A DNA stretch of 64,000 bases from Pseudomonas hunanensis (GTDB lineage Bacteria; Pseudomonadota; Gammaproteobacteria; Pseudomonadales; Pseudomonadaceae). The translations under genes were made by a program, and so were the position numbers. The notes beneath the pieces are model-generated. The model did no database searches. It saw nothing but the letters and a program-made list of their open reading frames with translations, and was not told the origin of the DNA. Shown here in pieces: positions 36,558-45,316 of the stretch. The DNA is taken from NCBI RefSeq assembly GCF_013393325.1, contig NZ_QJRC01000084.1:62001-126000 (forward strand), given 5' to 3'. Numbering within the stretch: the first letter of the stretch is position 1; each line of letters begins with the position of its first letter.

Positions 36558-37925
36558 ATGAGAGGAACACGCGGCAATTTCTATAACCTGGCCTGGCGTT
36601 GGCACTTCTATGCGGGGCTGTTCGTGGCCCCGTTCATGATCCTGTTGGCGATCACCGGGATCATCTACCTGTTCAAGCCGCAGCTCGACCCGCTGCTGTA
36701 CCGCGACTTGATGGTGGTCGAAGCCGGCCACCACCGGCAGGGCGCGGACATGATGCTGGCCGAAGTACGCCAGGCTTACCCCAAGGGCCATGTCGGCCAG
36801 TACCTGCCGCCACTGAGCGCCGAGCGCAGTGCACAGTTCGTGGTGCATGACGGCGGGCGCGAACTGAACGTTTTCGTCGACCCCTACAGCGGCAAGGTCC
36901 TCGGTGAGCAGGACGGCAAGCAGAACCTGCAGGCCATCGCCCGTGCGCTGCATGGTGAACTGATGGTCGGCACGCTCGGCGACCGCCTGGTGGAACTGGC
37001 CGCCGGCTGGGGCATCGTGCTGGTGGTGTCGGGCCTGTACCTGTGGTGGCCACGCGGACGCAATGGCGCTGGCGTGCTGTGGCCCCGGTTCAGTGCGCGC
37101 GGCCGCTTGTTCTGGCGCGACCTGCATGCGGTAACTGGCTTCTGGGGTTCGGCCCTGTTGTTGCTGATGCTGGTCAGCGGCATGACCTGGACCGGCCTGT
37201 GGGGCAAGCAGTATGCCGATTTGTGGAACCGCTTCCCGGCCGCCATGTGGAACGACGTGCCCAAGTCGGACCAACAGGCGGGTGAGCTGAACAACGCACA
37301 CCGCCAAACCGTGCCCTGGGCGATGGAAAACACGCCAATGCCGCAGTCTGGCGCACACGCCGAACACGCCGGCCACTCCATGATGTCAGACATGCCCGCA
37401 GCGCCTCAGGTGAGCGTGCAGCAGGTCGAGGACATCGCCACTTCGCGCCAGGTCGAGCCGGGCTACAGCATCACCCTGCCCACCACTGCCGACGGGGTGT
37501 TCACCATTGCCGTGTTCGCCGACGACCCGCGCAACGACGCTACCTTGCATGTCGATCAATACACCGGCAAGGTTCTGGCCGATGTGCGCTGGCAGGACTA
37601 CAGCCCGGTCGCCCGCGCCACCGAGATGGGCGTGATGCTGCATGAAGGCAAGATGTTCGGGGCGTTCAACCAGGTCGTCATACTGCTGGTGTGCCTGATG
37701 ATTCTGCTGGGCTCGGTGAGCGGCCTGGTGATGTGGTGGAAGCGCCGGCCAGCCGGTGGGCTGGGCGTGCCGCCGCTGCGTCATGACCTGCCGCGCTGGA
37801 AGACGGCGGTGGGGGTAATGCTGGTGCTCGGCGTGATGTTCCCGCTGGTGGGGGTTTCGATGGTGGTGATGTGGGTTGTCGATAGCCTGGTGGTAAGGCG
37901 CCGTCGGATGCTGGTTCAGGCTTGA
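36558..37925 (+). CDS. PepSY-domain membrane protein
   Basis: A 455-residue PepSY-associated TM protein with about four membrane helices (WHFYAGLFVAPFMILLAITGIIYL at the N-terminus, IVLVVSGLYLWWP, the GSALLLLMLVSGMTW segment and two near the C-terminus) and periplasmic PepSY loops. A His/Met-rich region (MPQSGAHAEHAGHSMMSDMP) suggests copper contact. Related proteins next to TonB receptors act as ferric or cupric reductases; that role is inferred here from position. Confidence 0.88.
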   Translation: MRGTRGNFYNLAWRWHFYAGLFVAPFMILLAITGIIYLFKPQLDPLLYRDLMVVEAGHHRQGADMMLAEVRQAYPKGHVGQYLPPLSAERSAQFVVHDGGRELNVFVDPYSGKVLGEQDGKQNLQAIARALHGELMVGTLGDRLVELAAGWGIVLVVSGLYLWWPRGRNGAGVLWPRFSARGRLFWRDLHAVTGFWGSALLLLMLVSGMTWTGLWGKQYADLWNRFPAAMWNDVPKSDQQAGELNNAHRQTVPWAMENTPMPQSGAHAEHAGHSMMSDMPAAPQVSVQQVEDIATSRQVEPGYSITLPTTADGVFTIAVFADDPRNDATLHVDQYTGKVLADVRWQDYSPVARATEMGVMLHEGKMFGAFNQVVILLVCLMILLGSVSGLVMWWKRRPAGGLGVPPLRHDLPRWKTAVGVMLVLGVMFPLVGVSMVVMWVVDSLVVRRRRMLVQA

Positions 37926-37933
37926 GATTGCCG

Positions 37934-37950
37934 GGGGCGCTTTGCGCCCC
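37934..37950 (+). terminator. Hairpin after the copper operon
   Basis: Perfect stem GGGGCGC-TTT-GCGCCCC followed by TTT, 8 bases past the stop of the PepSY gene; its right end merges with the adjoining REP element. Confidence 0.65.
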
Positions 37951-38020
37951 TTTCGCGACACAAGGCCGCTCCTACAGGAATGCGCGATCATTGTAGGAGC
38001 AGCCTTGTGTCGCGAAAGGG
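37948..38020. repeat. REPIN-like inverted repeat
   Basis: Two 29-base arms (37948-37976 and 37992-38020) are complementary with one mismatch and enclose 15 bases. The arms contain TTTCGCGACACAAGG and GCTCCTACA, the same REP type as at 16726 and 55424. Confidence 0.85.
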
Positions 38021-38147
38021 CTGCACAGCAGCCCACAGCTGCCACCCAAAAGTAGAGTCGATCTGTCGCGCCCTGAACTGGAACGCGCGTGTTAGCCTAG
38101 CCGGCTACCTCAGACAAGAAGACCGACCTTACAAGGGAATGCAGCCT

Positions 38148-39569
38148 ATGACGCAAACCTCACCCTCAACGCCAGATGAACAGCATCTGCAGCGCAACCT
38201 GACCAACCGCCACATCCAGCTGATCGCCATCGGCGGCGCGATCGGTACCGGCCTGTTCATGGGCTCGGGCAAAACCATCAGCCTGGCCGGGCCGTCGATC
38301 ATCTTCGTCTACATGATCATCGGCTTCATGCTGTTCTTCGTCATGCGCGCCATGGGCGAACTGCTGCTGTCGAACCTGAACTACAAGTCGTTCATCGACT
38401 TTTCCGCCGACCTGCTCGGCCCCTGGGCCGGCTATTTCACCGGCTGGACCTACTGGTTTTGCTGGGTGGTCACCGGCATCGCCGACGTGGTCGCCATCGC
38501 CGCCTACACGCAGTTCTGGTTTCCCGACTTGCCACAGTGGATACCGGCGCTGACCTGCGTCGGGCTGCTGCTGTCGCTGAACCTGGTGACGGTGAAAATG
38601 TTCGGCGAGCTGGAATTCTGGTTCGCCCTGGTCAAGATCGTCGCCATCCTTGGCCTGGTCGCGACTGGCCTGTACATGGTGATCACCGGCTTCACCTCGC
38701 CCAGCGGGCGCACCGCACAGCTGGCCAACCTGTGGAATGACAGCGGCATGTTCCCCCATGGCCTGATGGGCTTCTTCGCCGGTTTCCAGATCGCGGTGTT
38801 CGCCTTCGTCGGCATCGAGCTGGTGGGTACCACCGCCGCCGAAGCGAAGAACCCGGAGCGCACCCTGCCGCGGGCGATCAACTCGATCCCGATCCGCATC
38901 ATCGTGTTCTATGTGCTGGCGCTGATCGCGATCATGGCCGTGACCCCATGGCGCGACGTGGTGCCAGGCAAGAGCCCGTTCGTCGAACTGTTCGTGCTGG
39001 CGGGCCTGCCGGCAGCGGCGAGCATCATCAACTTCGTGGTACTGACCTCGGCGGCCTCGTCGGCCAACAGCGGCGTGTTCTCCACCAGCCGCATGCTCTA
39101 CGGCCTGAGCCAGGAGGGTGATGCGCCCAAGGCCTTCGAGAAGCTGTCGAGCCGCTCGGTACCGGCCAACGGCCTGTACTTCTCCTGCACCTGCCTGCTG
39201 CTGGGCGCGGTACTGATCTACCTGGTACCGGACGTGGTCGAGGCGTTCACCCTGGTGACCACGGTGTCGGCGGTGCTGTTCATGTTCGTCTGGACGCTGA
39301 TCCTGCTGTCGTACCTGAAGTACCGCAAAAACCGCGCAGCGCTGCACCAGGCGTCGAAGTACAAGATGCCCGGCGGGCGCTTCATGTGCTACGTGTGCCT
39401 GGTGTTCTTCGCCGGCATCCTGGTGCTGCTGAGCCTGGAGGCCGACACCCGCTCGGCGCTGGTAGTGACGCCGATCTGGTTCATGATTCTGGCGGTGACG
39501 TATCAGTTCGTGCGCAGCAGACGCCATCCACGCGGCGCTACGCCACAGGTGGAGCAGAGCCAGCGCTAA
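38148..39569 (+). CDS. cycA: D-serine/D-alanine/glycine transporter
   Basis: Proton-coupled amino acid permease of the APC/AAT family, 473 residues, 12 predicted helices. It follows E. coli CycA closely over its length (RNLTNRHIQLIAIGGAIGTG, SLAGPSIIFVYMIIGFMLFF, AGYFTGWTYWFCWVVTGIAD, TSAASSANSGVFSTSRML). The ATG at 38148 has AAGGGA at usable distance; the ATG at 38139 is too close to it. No obvious operon partner. Confidence 0.9.
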   Translation: MTQTSPSTPDEQHLQRNLTNRHIQLIAIGGAIGTGLFMGSGKTISLAGPSIIFVYMIIGFMLFFVMRAMGELLLSNLNYKSFIDFSADLLGPWAGYFTGWTYWFCWVVTGIADVVAIAAYTQFWFPDLPQWIPALTCVGLLLSLNLVTVKMFGELEFWFALVKIVAILGLVATGLYMVITGFTSPSGRTAQLANLWNDSGMFPHGLMGFFAGFQIAVFAFVGIELVGTTAAEAKNPERTLPRAINSIPIRIIVFYVLALIAIMAVTPWRDVVPGKSPFVELFVLAGLPAAASIINFVVLTSAASSANSGVFSTSRMLYGLSQEGDAPKAFEKLSSRSVPANGLYFSCTCLLLGAVLIYLVPDVVEAFTLVTTVSAVLFMFVWTLILLSYLKYRKNRAALHQASKYKMPGGRFMCYVCLVFFAGILVLLSLEADTRSALVVTPIWFMILAVTYQFVRSRRHPRGATPQVEQSQR

Positions 39570-39616
39570 GCCGCCGAGGCAGTGGCTCACGATACGCGTG
39601 GGCCATTCGGTTCGAC

Positions 39617-41071
39617 TCAGAGCTTAAGCGCGATGCTGACCCTCATCGGGCTCGCGCTACCCTCAAAGGATTTGCTGACCACTTGTAACGGCAAGATCCC
39701 GTTGTACCAACCTGCCGGCAACCCTGGATTCTGCGAGGCGTCGGCCTGCAACGACAACTCGAGTCTGGGCAGCCGCCCCTCGCAGTCGCTACCAATGGCA
39801 TGCATCCCGGTCCAGGTGCAGGCAGGTCCCATCCTGCGTGAGGCGGTCATCTTGACTGTAAAAACCTTGCCATCACCGTCGTGCACCAGGCGCACCTGTA
39901 GCGGTGTACCTGCCGGTGCCTGGTCCACAACTTGAGTCGGGCCGACCTCTTCCGAGAGCGCGACAAAAGCACCTTCCCTGGAATGGATACCCTCGACAAT
40001 CAGAGGCTCGTGTCCCAAAGGGCTGTAATAGAAGCCGCGCAGTCCTTCGAAGGCTGGACTGTAGTTACTGAGCCGATTGGCACTTTCACGCCACACCCTG
40101 GCCATGTCCGCTGTCGAGGGGTCGCCAAGGGCCTGGCCGTCATACATGACCTGGGGGTTCGAGTAATACGGGACATTGTTCCCACACATGAAGGTGTGCG
40201 CGCCATTGGCCGTCTGGTAACCATGGAAATAGTACTCAAGCTCACCCGTATAGCAGTGTTGGCCGCCGGCGTTATGGCCTACCTCGTGGCGAAATGCCAA
40301 CGGCGCCTCGACGCCATTGATACTCGACCACTGGCGTACATGGGCGAGCCCGCCTTGGAACAGCGTTCCGGAAAAGGCGACATTGATGTCATGGAAGTAG
40401 TCTTCGCGCAGCGGCGTCATCAAGTCACGGATCGCATTCAGCCCCGCGGCATCCACCACATGGTCGGTGTCGGTGACAGTGATACCGACCAACCGCAGCT
40501 GTATACCTGGCAACTCGGAGTTGCGAAGGCCCAGGTTGGCTGTCTCCAGCTCGGCCAAGGCATACGCCACGGGGTCTCCTTCCAGCTTGGAAAGTGCCTT
40601 GGCGGTAAACAGGACCAGCGCATCGACGGTGGCCACTTGTTGTTGCCCACTGCCGATGGCCTCCGCACGCTCGGGCTTGGCATCGGGGTCGGGGGACCTG
40701 TTCATGTCGGCAGGCGACTGCTTCAGTATGCGTTTGCCTTTAGCATCGACATACAGGACACCTACCTCGTCGGGCCGGTCGATGATCGCGGTGAGCGCAC
40801 CTGCCGGATCCAGGACCATTACCAGCGAGCCTTTGACCAGCTGCTTGTTCCGATCGATGAGATTGCCACCCTCGACGGTGTATCCCTGGGTAGTGCGCTG
40901 CGAATGAACCAGCGCATAGTCGTATATGCCCACCGCTTCCTTGCCCGCCCTAGCCACCATCGATGTCCTTGCCTGAAGTGCATCGAAGGATGCACATCCA
41001 CCCAGGGGTAGCGCTGATACGAGCACGGATAAGGAAAGGGACAGCGCTTTGACCAAGCCTGAGAAGTTCAT
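39617..41071 (-). CDS. Predicted metzincin-type metalloprotease lipoprotein
   Basis: A 484-residue protein. A lipobox (LPLGGC, C26) with +2 Ala and +3 Ser predicts an outer-membrane lipoprotein. Residues 262-272 read HEVGHNAGGQH, the extended zinc motif HExxHxxGxxH of metzincins, and TFMCGNNVPYYSNPQVMYDG about 20 residues later fits a Met-turn followed by the FSNP-like stretch of bacterial reprolysin-like enzymes. A preceding helix-strand part (VDALVLFTAKALSKLEGD...) matches the start of such catalytic domains. The C-terminal 150 residues look like a beta-sandwich. The ATG at 41071 is the start that includes the signal peptide. It is alone between cycA (convergent) and urtA (divergent). Confidence 0.85.
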   Translation of the reverse strand: MNFSGLVKALSLSLSVLVSALPLGGCASFDALQARTSMVARAGKEAVGIYDYALVHSQRTTQGYTVEGGNLIDRNKQLVKGSLVMVLDPAGALTAIIDRPDEVGVLYVDAKGKRILKQSPADMNRSPDPDAKPERAEAIGSGQQQVATVDALVLFTAKALSKLEGDPVAYALAELETANLGLRNSELPGIQLRLVGITVTDTDHVVDAAGLNAIRDLMTPLREDYFHDINVAFSGTLFQGGLAHVRQWSSINGVEAPLAFRHEVGHNAGGQHCYTGELEYYFHGYQTANGAHTFMCGNNVPYYSNPQVMYDGQALGDPSTADMARVWRESANRLSNYSPAFEGLRGFYYSPLGHEPLIVEGIHSREGAFVALSEEVGPTQVVDQAPAGTPLQVRLVHDGDGKVFTVKMTASRRMGPACTWTGMHAIGSDCEGRLPRLELSLQADASQNPGLPAGWYNGILPLQVVSKSFEGSASPMRVSIALKL

Positions 41072-41228
41072 GCTGAATGCCCGCTGGTTTGAACATGTCC
41101 CAGACACTACGCGGCACAAGCGCGCCCTGATACTGGCAAAAATATCAGGGGAACAGCCTTTGGCCGTAAAGCCAATCAAGATGAAGTGCCGAACAGCGGC
41201 TCCAATGCTGTGCACACAAACCCCTCAA

Positions 41229-41243
41229 GCACCAACCTGGACC
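41229..41243 (+). promoter_or_regulatory. Possible NtrC-type site upstream of urtA
   Basis: GCACCA-ACC-TGGACC matches 10 of 12 fixed positions of the dyad GCACCA-N3-TGGTGC, and lies about 60 bases upstream of the -24 element. Distance and context fit an enhancer, but one half-site is imperfect. Confidence 0.45.
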
Positions 41244-41297
41244 TCGCCAACGCCCCATCACCTCGCACAACCCTTCTATTACGCCAGTTTCGCCACT

Positions 41298-41313
41298 AGG
41301 CACACCCCTTGCA
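41298..41313 (+). promoter_or_regulatory. Sigma-54 (-24/-12) promoter of urtA
   Basis: AGGCAC-ACCCC-TTGCA has the invariant GG and GC dinucleotides separated by exactly 10 bases, matching consensus TGGCAC-N5-TTGCA except the first base. A start site near 41324 would give a leader of about 40 bases before the urtA ATG at 41365. Nitrogen-controlled urea uptake genes commonly use RpoN/NtrC. Confidence 0.75.
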
Positions 41314-41364
41314 ACGCCCCTCCCCGCTGCCCAACACCCTAAAAGAACTCAGCGGAGAGAGCAC

Positions 41365-42630
41365 ATGAAGCGTCGCAGTCTGATCAAGGCTTTTACCCTC
41401 AGCGCATCGATTGCGGCGATGGGCCTGAGCTGGAGCATCCAGGCCGCCGAGACCATCAAGGTCGGCATCCTGCATTCGCTTTCCGGGACCATGGCCATTT
41501 CCGAGACCTCGCTCAAGGACATGGCGCTGATGACCATCGACGAAATCAACGCCATGGGCGGTGTGAACGGCAAGATGCTCGAGCCGGTAGTGGTCGACCC
41601 AGCCTCCAACTGGCCGCTGTTCGCTGAAAAGAGCCGTCAGTTGCTGACCCAGGACAAGGTCGCCGTGGTGTTCGGCTGCTGGACCTCGGTGTCGCGCAAG
41701 TCAGTGCTGCCGGTGTTCGAAGAGCTCAACGGCCTGCTGTTCTACCCGGTGCAGTACGAAGGTGAAGAGATGTCGCCGAACGTGTTCTACACCGGCGCCG
41801 CGCCCAACCAGCAGGCGATTCCGGCCGTGGAATATTTGATGAGCGAGGACGGCGGTAGCGCCAAACGCTTCTTCCTGCTGGGCACCGACTACGTCTACCC
41901 GCGCACCACCAACAAGATTCTGCGCGCCTTCCTGCATAGCAAGGGTGTGGCCGACAAGGATATCGAAGAGGTGTACACGCCGTTCGGCCACGCCGATTAC
42001 CAGACCATCGTCGCCAACATCAAGAAGTTCTCCGCCGGTGGCAAGACGGCGGTCATTTCCACGGTCAACGGCGACTCCAACGTGCCGTTCTACAAGGAGC
42101 TGGCCAACCAGGGCCTGAAGGCTACCGACGTGCCAGTGGTGGCCTTCTCGGTGGGCGAAGAGGAGCTGCGCGGCATCGACACCAAGCCACTGGTGGGCCA
42201 CCTGGCGGCGTGGAACTACTTCGAATCGGTGGATAACCCGGTGAACCAGAAGTTCGTCGCCGACTGGAAGGCCTATGCCAAAGCCAAAGGTCTGCCGGGT
42301 GCCGACAAGGCCGTAACCAACGACCCGATGGAAGCCACCTATGTGGGCATCCACATGTGGGCGCAAGCAGTGGAAAAAGCCAAGTCCACCGACGTCGACA
42401 AGGTGCGTGAGGCGCTGGCCGGGCAGAGCTTCAAGGCGCCCTCGGGCTTCACCCTGACCATGGACAAGACCAACCACCACCTGCACAAGCCGGTGATGAT
42501 CGGCGAGATCCAGGATGACGGGCAGTTCAGTGTGGTGTGGGAAACCGAGCAGCCGCTGCGGGCGCAGCCTTGGAGCCCGTTCATTCCGGGCAACGACAAG
42601 CGCCCGGACTATGCAGTGAAAGGTAACTGA
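41365..42630 (+). CDS. urtA: Urea ABC transporter, substrate-binding protein
   Basis: Periplasmic binding protein of 421 residues. The N-terminus KRRSLIKAF resembles a twin-arginine signal, with cleavage near IQA-AET. The mature part is a type-1 (Leu/Ile/Val-like) fold with the UrtA-specific stretches VGILHSLSGTMAISE, FGCWTSVSRKSVLPVFEE and GLLFYPVQYEGEE. It binds urea or short amides and delivers them to UrtBC. First of five genes; a REP inverted repeat separates it from urtB, which can protect its mRNA and raise its level relative to the permease genes. Confidence 0.96.
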   Translation: MKRRSLIKAFTLSASIAAMGLSWSIQAAETIKVGILHSLSGTMAISETSLKDMALMTIDEINAMGGVNGKMLEPVVVDPASNWPLFAEKSRQLLTQDKVAVVFGCWTSVSRKSVLPVFEELNGLLFYPVQYEGEEMSPNVFYTGAAPNQQAIPAVEYLMSEDGGSAKRFFLLGTDYVYPRTTNKILRAFLHSKGVADKDIEEVYTPFGHADYQTIVANIKKFSAGGKTAVISTVNGDSNVPFYKELANQGLKATDVPVVAFSVGEEELRGIDTKPLVGHLAAWNYFESVDNPVNQKFVADWKAYAKAKGLPGADKAVTNDPMEATYVGIHMWAQAVEKAKSTDVDKVREALAGQSFKAPSGFTLTMDKTNHHLHKPVMIGEIQDDGQFSVVWETEQPLRAQPWSPFIPGNDKRPDYAVKGN

Positions 42631-42635
42631 GCACT

Positions 42636-42654
42636 GGGGCCGCCATGCGGCCCC
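42636..42654 (+). terminator. Hairpin between urtA and urtB
   Basis: Perfect stem GGGGCCGC-CAT-GCGGCCCC six bases past the urtA stop, immediately followed by the REP arms. Inside an operon it is more likely to attenuate or protect mRNA than to stop transcription fully. Confidence 0.55.
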
Positions 42655-42719
42655 ATCGCGAGCCAGCTCGCTCCTACAAATGAGGTGCTTCCCCTGTAGG
42701 AGCGAGCTGGCTCGCGATG
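42654..42719. repeat. REPIN-like perfect inverted repeat in the urt operon
   Basis: Two perfect 25-base arms (42654-42678 and 42695-42719) separated by 16 bases. The arm core is GCGAGCCAGCTCGCTCC, a REP variant different from the GACACAAGG type elsewhere in the window. Confidence 0.9.
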
Positions 42720-42749
42720 TATCCACCGCCGATCTCCAGGATTACCCGC

Positions 42750-44237
42750 ATGCTCAGACTCCTGCTCACCCTGCTCCTGCTACTGCCGCTGGCAACCCAG
42801 GCCAGCGAGGGCGAATTCTTCCTTACCGCCAAGCCCGGCGAGCAAGCCCGTCTGCTCGAAGGCTGGGCGGCGCAACCCGATGCCGCGCGCCTGCCACTGC
42901 TGAATGAACTGCGCCAAGGCCGCATCGCCGCCGATGACACCCGCAAGTTACGCCTGAACAACCGCCTGCGCGGCCTGATCGACAACGCCCTGGCCAGCCA
43001 CCAGTTGCTCAGCGACAACAGCGACACCCGCCTGGCCGCCGCCCAACACCTGCAAAAAAGCGCACAACCGGCGCAGATGGCCTTCCTCGACCGGCGCTTC
43101 GCCGCCGAGCCGGACGCCGCCGTCCACGCCGCCCTGGGCCTGGCCCTGGCCAACCTGCAACTGGGCGCCAGCGAACCCGCCGTTCGCCTGGCCGCCGTGC
43201 GCCTGCTGGGTGAAACCGGCGACCCGCTGGCCCGCACCCGCCTCGAAGCGCTGCTGCAACCGGATGCGGAAGCCGATGCCGGCGTACGCACCGCCGCCGA
43301 AACCAGCCTGGCCCAGGTCAAGCGCAAGCTGCTGGTCGGCGAACTGCTCGGCCAGGCATTCAGTGGCCTTTCGTTGGGTTCGATCCTGCTGCTGGCGGCG
43401 CTCGGCCTGGCGATCACCTTTGGCCTGCTCGGGGTGATCAACATGGCACACGGCGAGATGCTGATGCTCGGCGCGTACAGCACCTACATGGTCCAGGTGC
43501 TGCTGCAGCGCTACGCCCCAGGCGCCATTGAGTTCTACCCGCTGATCGCCCTGCCGGTGGCCTTCGCGGTCAGTGCCGGTGTGGGCATGGCGCTGGAGCG
43601 CGCGGTCATCCGCCATCTGTACGGCCGCCCACTGGAAACCCTGCTGGCTACCTGGGGCATCAGCCTGATCCTGATCCAGGCCATTCGCCTGCTGTTCGGC
43701 GCGCAGAACGTCGAGGTGAGCAACCCGGCCTGGCTGTCCGGCGGTATCCAACTGCTGCCCAACCTGGTGCTGCCGTACAACCGCCTGGTGATCATCGGTT
43801 TCGCCCTGGCCGTGGTCCTGCTCACCTGGCTGCTGCTCAACCGCACGCGGCTGGGCCTGAACGTGCGCGCAGTCACCCAGAACCGCAACATGGCGGCTTG
43901 CTGCGGGGTGTCCACCGGGCGCGTCGACATGCTCGCCTTTGGCCTGGGTTCTGGCATCGCCGGGCTCGGCGGCGTAGCCCTGAGCCAGGTCGGCAACGTC
44001 GGCCCCGATCTGGGCCAAAGCTACATCATCGATTCGTTCTTGGTGGTGGTGCTGGGCGGCGTGGGGCAACTGGCCGGCAGCCTGTGGGCCGCCTTCGGCC
44101 TTGGCATCGCCAACAAGCTGCTGGAGCCGCAGATCGGTGCCGTGCTCGGCAAGATCCTCATCCTTGCGTTGATCATTCTGTTCATCCAGAAGCGTCCGCA
44201 AGGCCTGTTCGCCCTCAAGGGACGGGTAATCGACTGA
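42750..44237 (+). CDS. urtB: Urea ABC transporter, permease UrtB
   Basis: A 495-residue LivH-like permease. A cleavable-type N-terminal segment (LRLLLTLLLLLPLATQASEG) and an Ala/Leu-rich HEAT-like extension of about 170 residues precede the permease domain, as in most proteobacterial UrtB. The domain has LGLAITFGLLGVINMAHGEM and the EAA-like loop near VTQNRNMAACCGVSTGRVD. The ATG at 42750 has AGGA upstream. Its stop overlaps the urtC start. Confidence 0.95.
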   Translation: MLRLLLTLLLLLPLATQASEGEFFLTAKPGEQARLLEGWAAQPDAARLPLLNELRQGRIAADDTRKLRLNNRLRGLIDNALASHQLLSDNSDTRLAAAQHLQKSAQPAQMAFLDRRFAAEPDAAVHAALGLALANLQLGASEPAVRLAAVRLLGETGDPLARTRLEALLQPDAEADAGVRTAAETSLAQVKRKLLVGELLGQAFSGLSLGSILLLAALGLAITFGLLGVINMAHGEMLMLGAYSTYMVQVLLQRYAPGAIEFYPLIALPVAFAVSAGVGMALERAVIRHLYGRPLETLLATWGISLILIQAIRLLFGAQNVEVSNPAWLSGGIQLLPNLVLPYNRLVIIGFALAVVLLTWLLLNRTRLGLNVRAVTQNRNMAACCGVSTGRVDMLAFGLGSGIAGLGGVALSQVGNVGPDLGQSYIIDSFLVVVLGGVGQLAGSLWAAFGLGIANKLLEPQIGAVLGKILILALIILFIQKRPQGLFALKGRVID

Positions 44238-45316
44238 TGAACCAGCCACTGCTTGTCACCGCTACGCAAAAGGCCGGGCCACGCCTGACCCTGGCCATCG
44301 GCGCCGTCGTCGTGCTGCTGCTCGTCGCCCTGCCGCTGCTCTCGCTGCTGCCGGCGGACCATGCCCTGCAGGTGTCGGCCTACACCCTGACCCTGGTCGG
44401 CAAGATCCTCTGTTACGCCATCGTCGCCCTGGCCCTGGACCTGGTCTGGGGCTATGCCGGGCTGCTGTCGCTGGGCCATGGCCTGTTCTTCGCCCTGGGC
44501 GGCTATGCCATGGGCATGTACCTGATGCGCCAGGCGGCCGGCGACGGCCTGCCGGGGTTCATGACCTTTCTGTCGTGGACCGAGCTGCCGTGGTACTGGG
44601 CCGGCACCCAGCATTTTGCCTGGGCCCTGTGCCTGGTGGTGCTGGCACCGGGGCTGCTGGCGCTGGTGTTCGGCTGGTTCGCCTTCCGCTCGCGGATCAA
44701 GGGCGTGTACTTCTCGATCATGACCCAAGCCCTGACCTTCGCCGGCATGCTGCTGTTCTTCCGCAACGAAACCGGTTTTGGCGGCAACAACGGGTTTACC
44801 AACTTCCGCACCATCCTCGGCTTCGACATTACCGCGCAAGGCACTCGCGCGGTGCTGTTCCTGCTCACGGTCGGCCTTTTGCTGGCCAGCTTGTACCTGT
44901 GCTGGCGCCTGACCCGCAGCAAGTTCGGCCGCCTGCTCACGGCGGTGCGCGATGCCGAAAACCGCATGATGTTCTGCGGCTACGACCCACGCGGCTTCAA
45001 GCTGCTGGTGTGGGTCCTGAGCGCCGTGCTGTGCGGCCTGGCCGGGGCGTTGTATGTGCCACAGGTGGGCATCATCAACCCCAGCGAAATGTCGCCGACC
45101 AACTCCATCGAAGCCGCCGTGTGGGTGGCCTTGGGCGGGCGCGGCACGCTGATCGGCCCGTTGCTCGGCGCCGGCCTGGTCAATGGCATGAAAAGCTGGT
45201 TCACCGTGGCCTTCCCGGAGTTCTGGCTGTTCTTCCTGGGCGCACTGTTCATTCTTGTCACCCTGTACCTGCCCAAGGGCGTGGTCGGCCTGTTGAAGAA
45301 AAGGAGCCAGCCATGA
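44237..45316 (+). CDS. urtC: Urea ABC transporter, permease UrtC
   Basis: A 359-residue LivM-like permease with about ten helices. Characteristic parts are ALALDLVWGYAGLLSLGHGL, GFGGNNGFTNF and AVRDAENRMMFCGYDP (ATPase-contact loop). The ATG overlaps the urtB TGA by one base; a four-base overlap links it to urtD. Confidence 0.95.
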   Translation: MNQPLLVTATQKAGPRLTLAIGAVVVLLLVALPLLSLLPADHALQVSAYTLTLVGKILCYAIVALALDLVWGYAGLLSLGHGLFFALGGYAMGMYLMRQAAGDGLPGFMTFLSWTELPWYWAGTQHFAWALCLVVLAPGLLALVFGWFAFRSRIKGVYFSIMTQALTFAGMLLFFRNETGFGGNNGFTNFRTILGFDITAQGTRAVLFLLTVGLLLASLYLCWRLTRSKFGRLLTAVRDAENRMMFCGYDPRGFKLLVWVLSAVLCGLAGALYVPQVGIINPSEMSPTNSIEAAVWVALGGRGTLIGPLLGAGLVNGMKSWFTVAFPEFWLFFLGALFILVTLYLPKGVVGLLKKRSQP

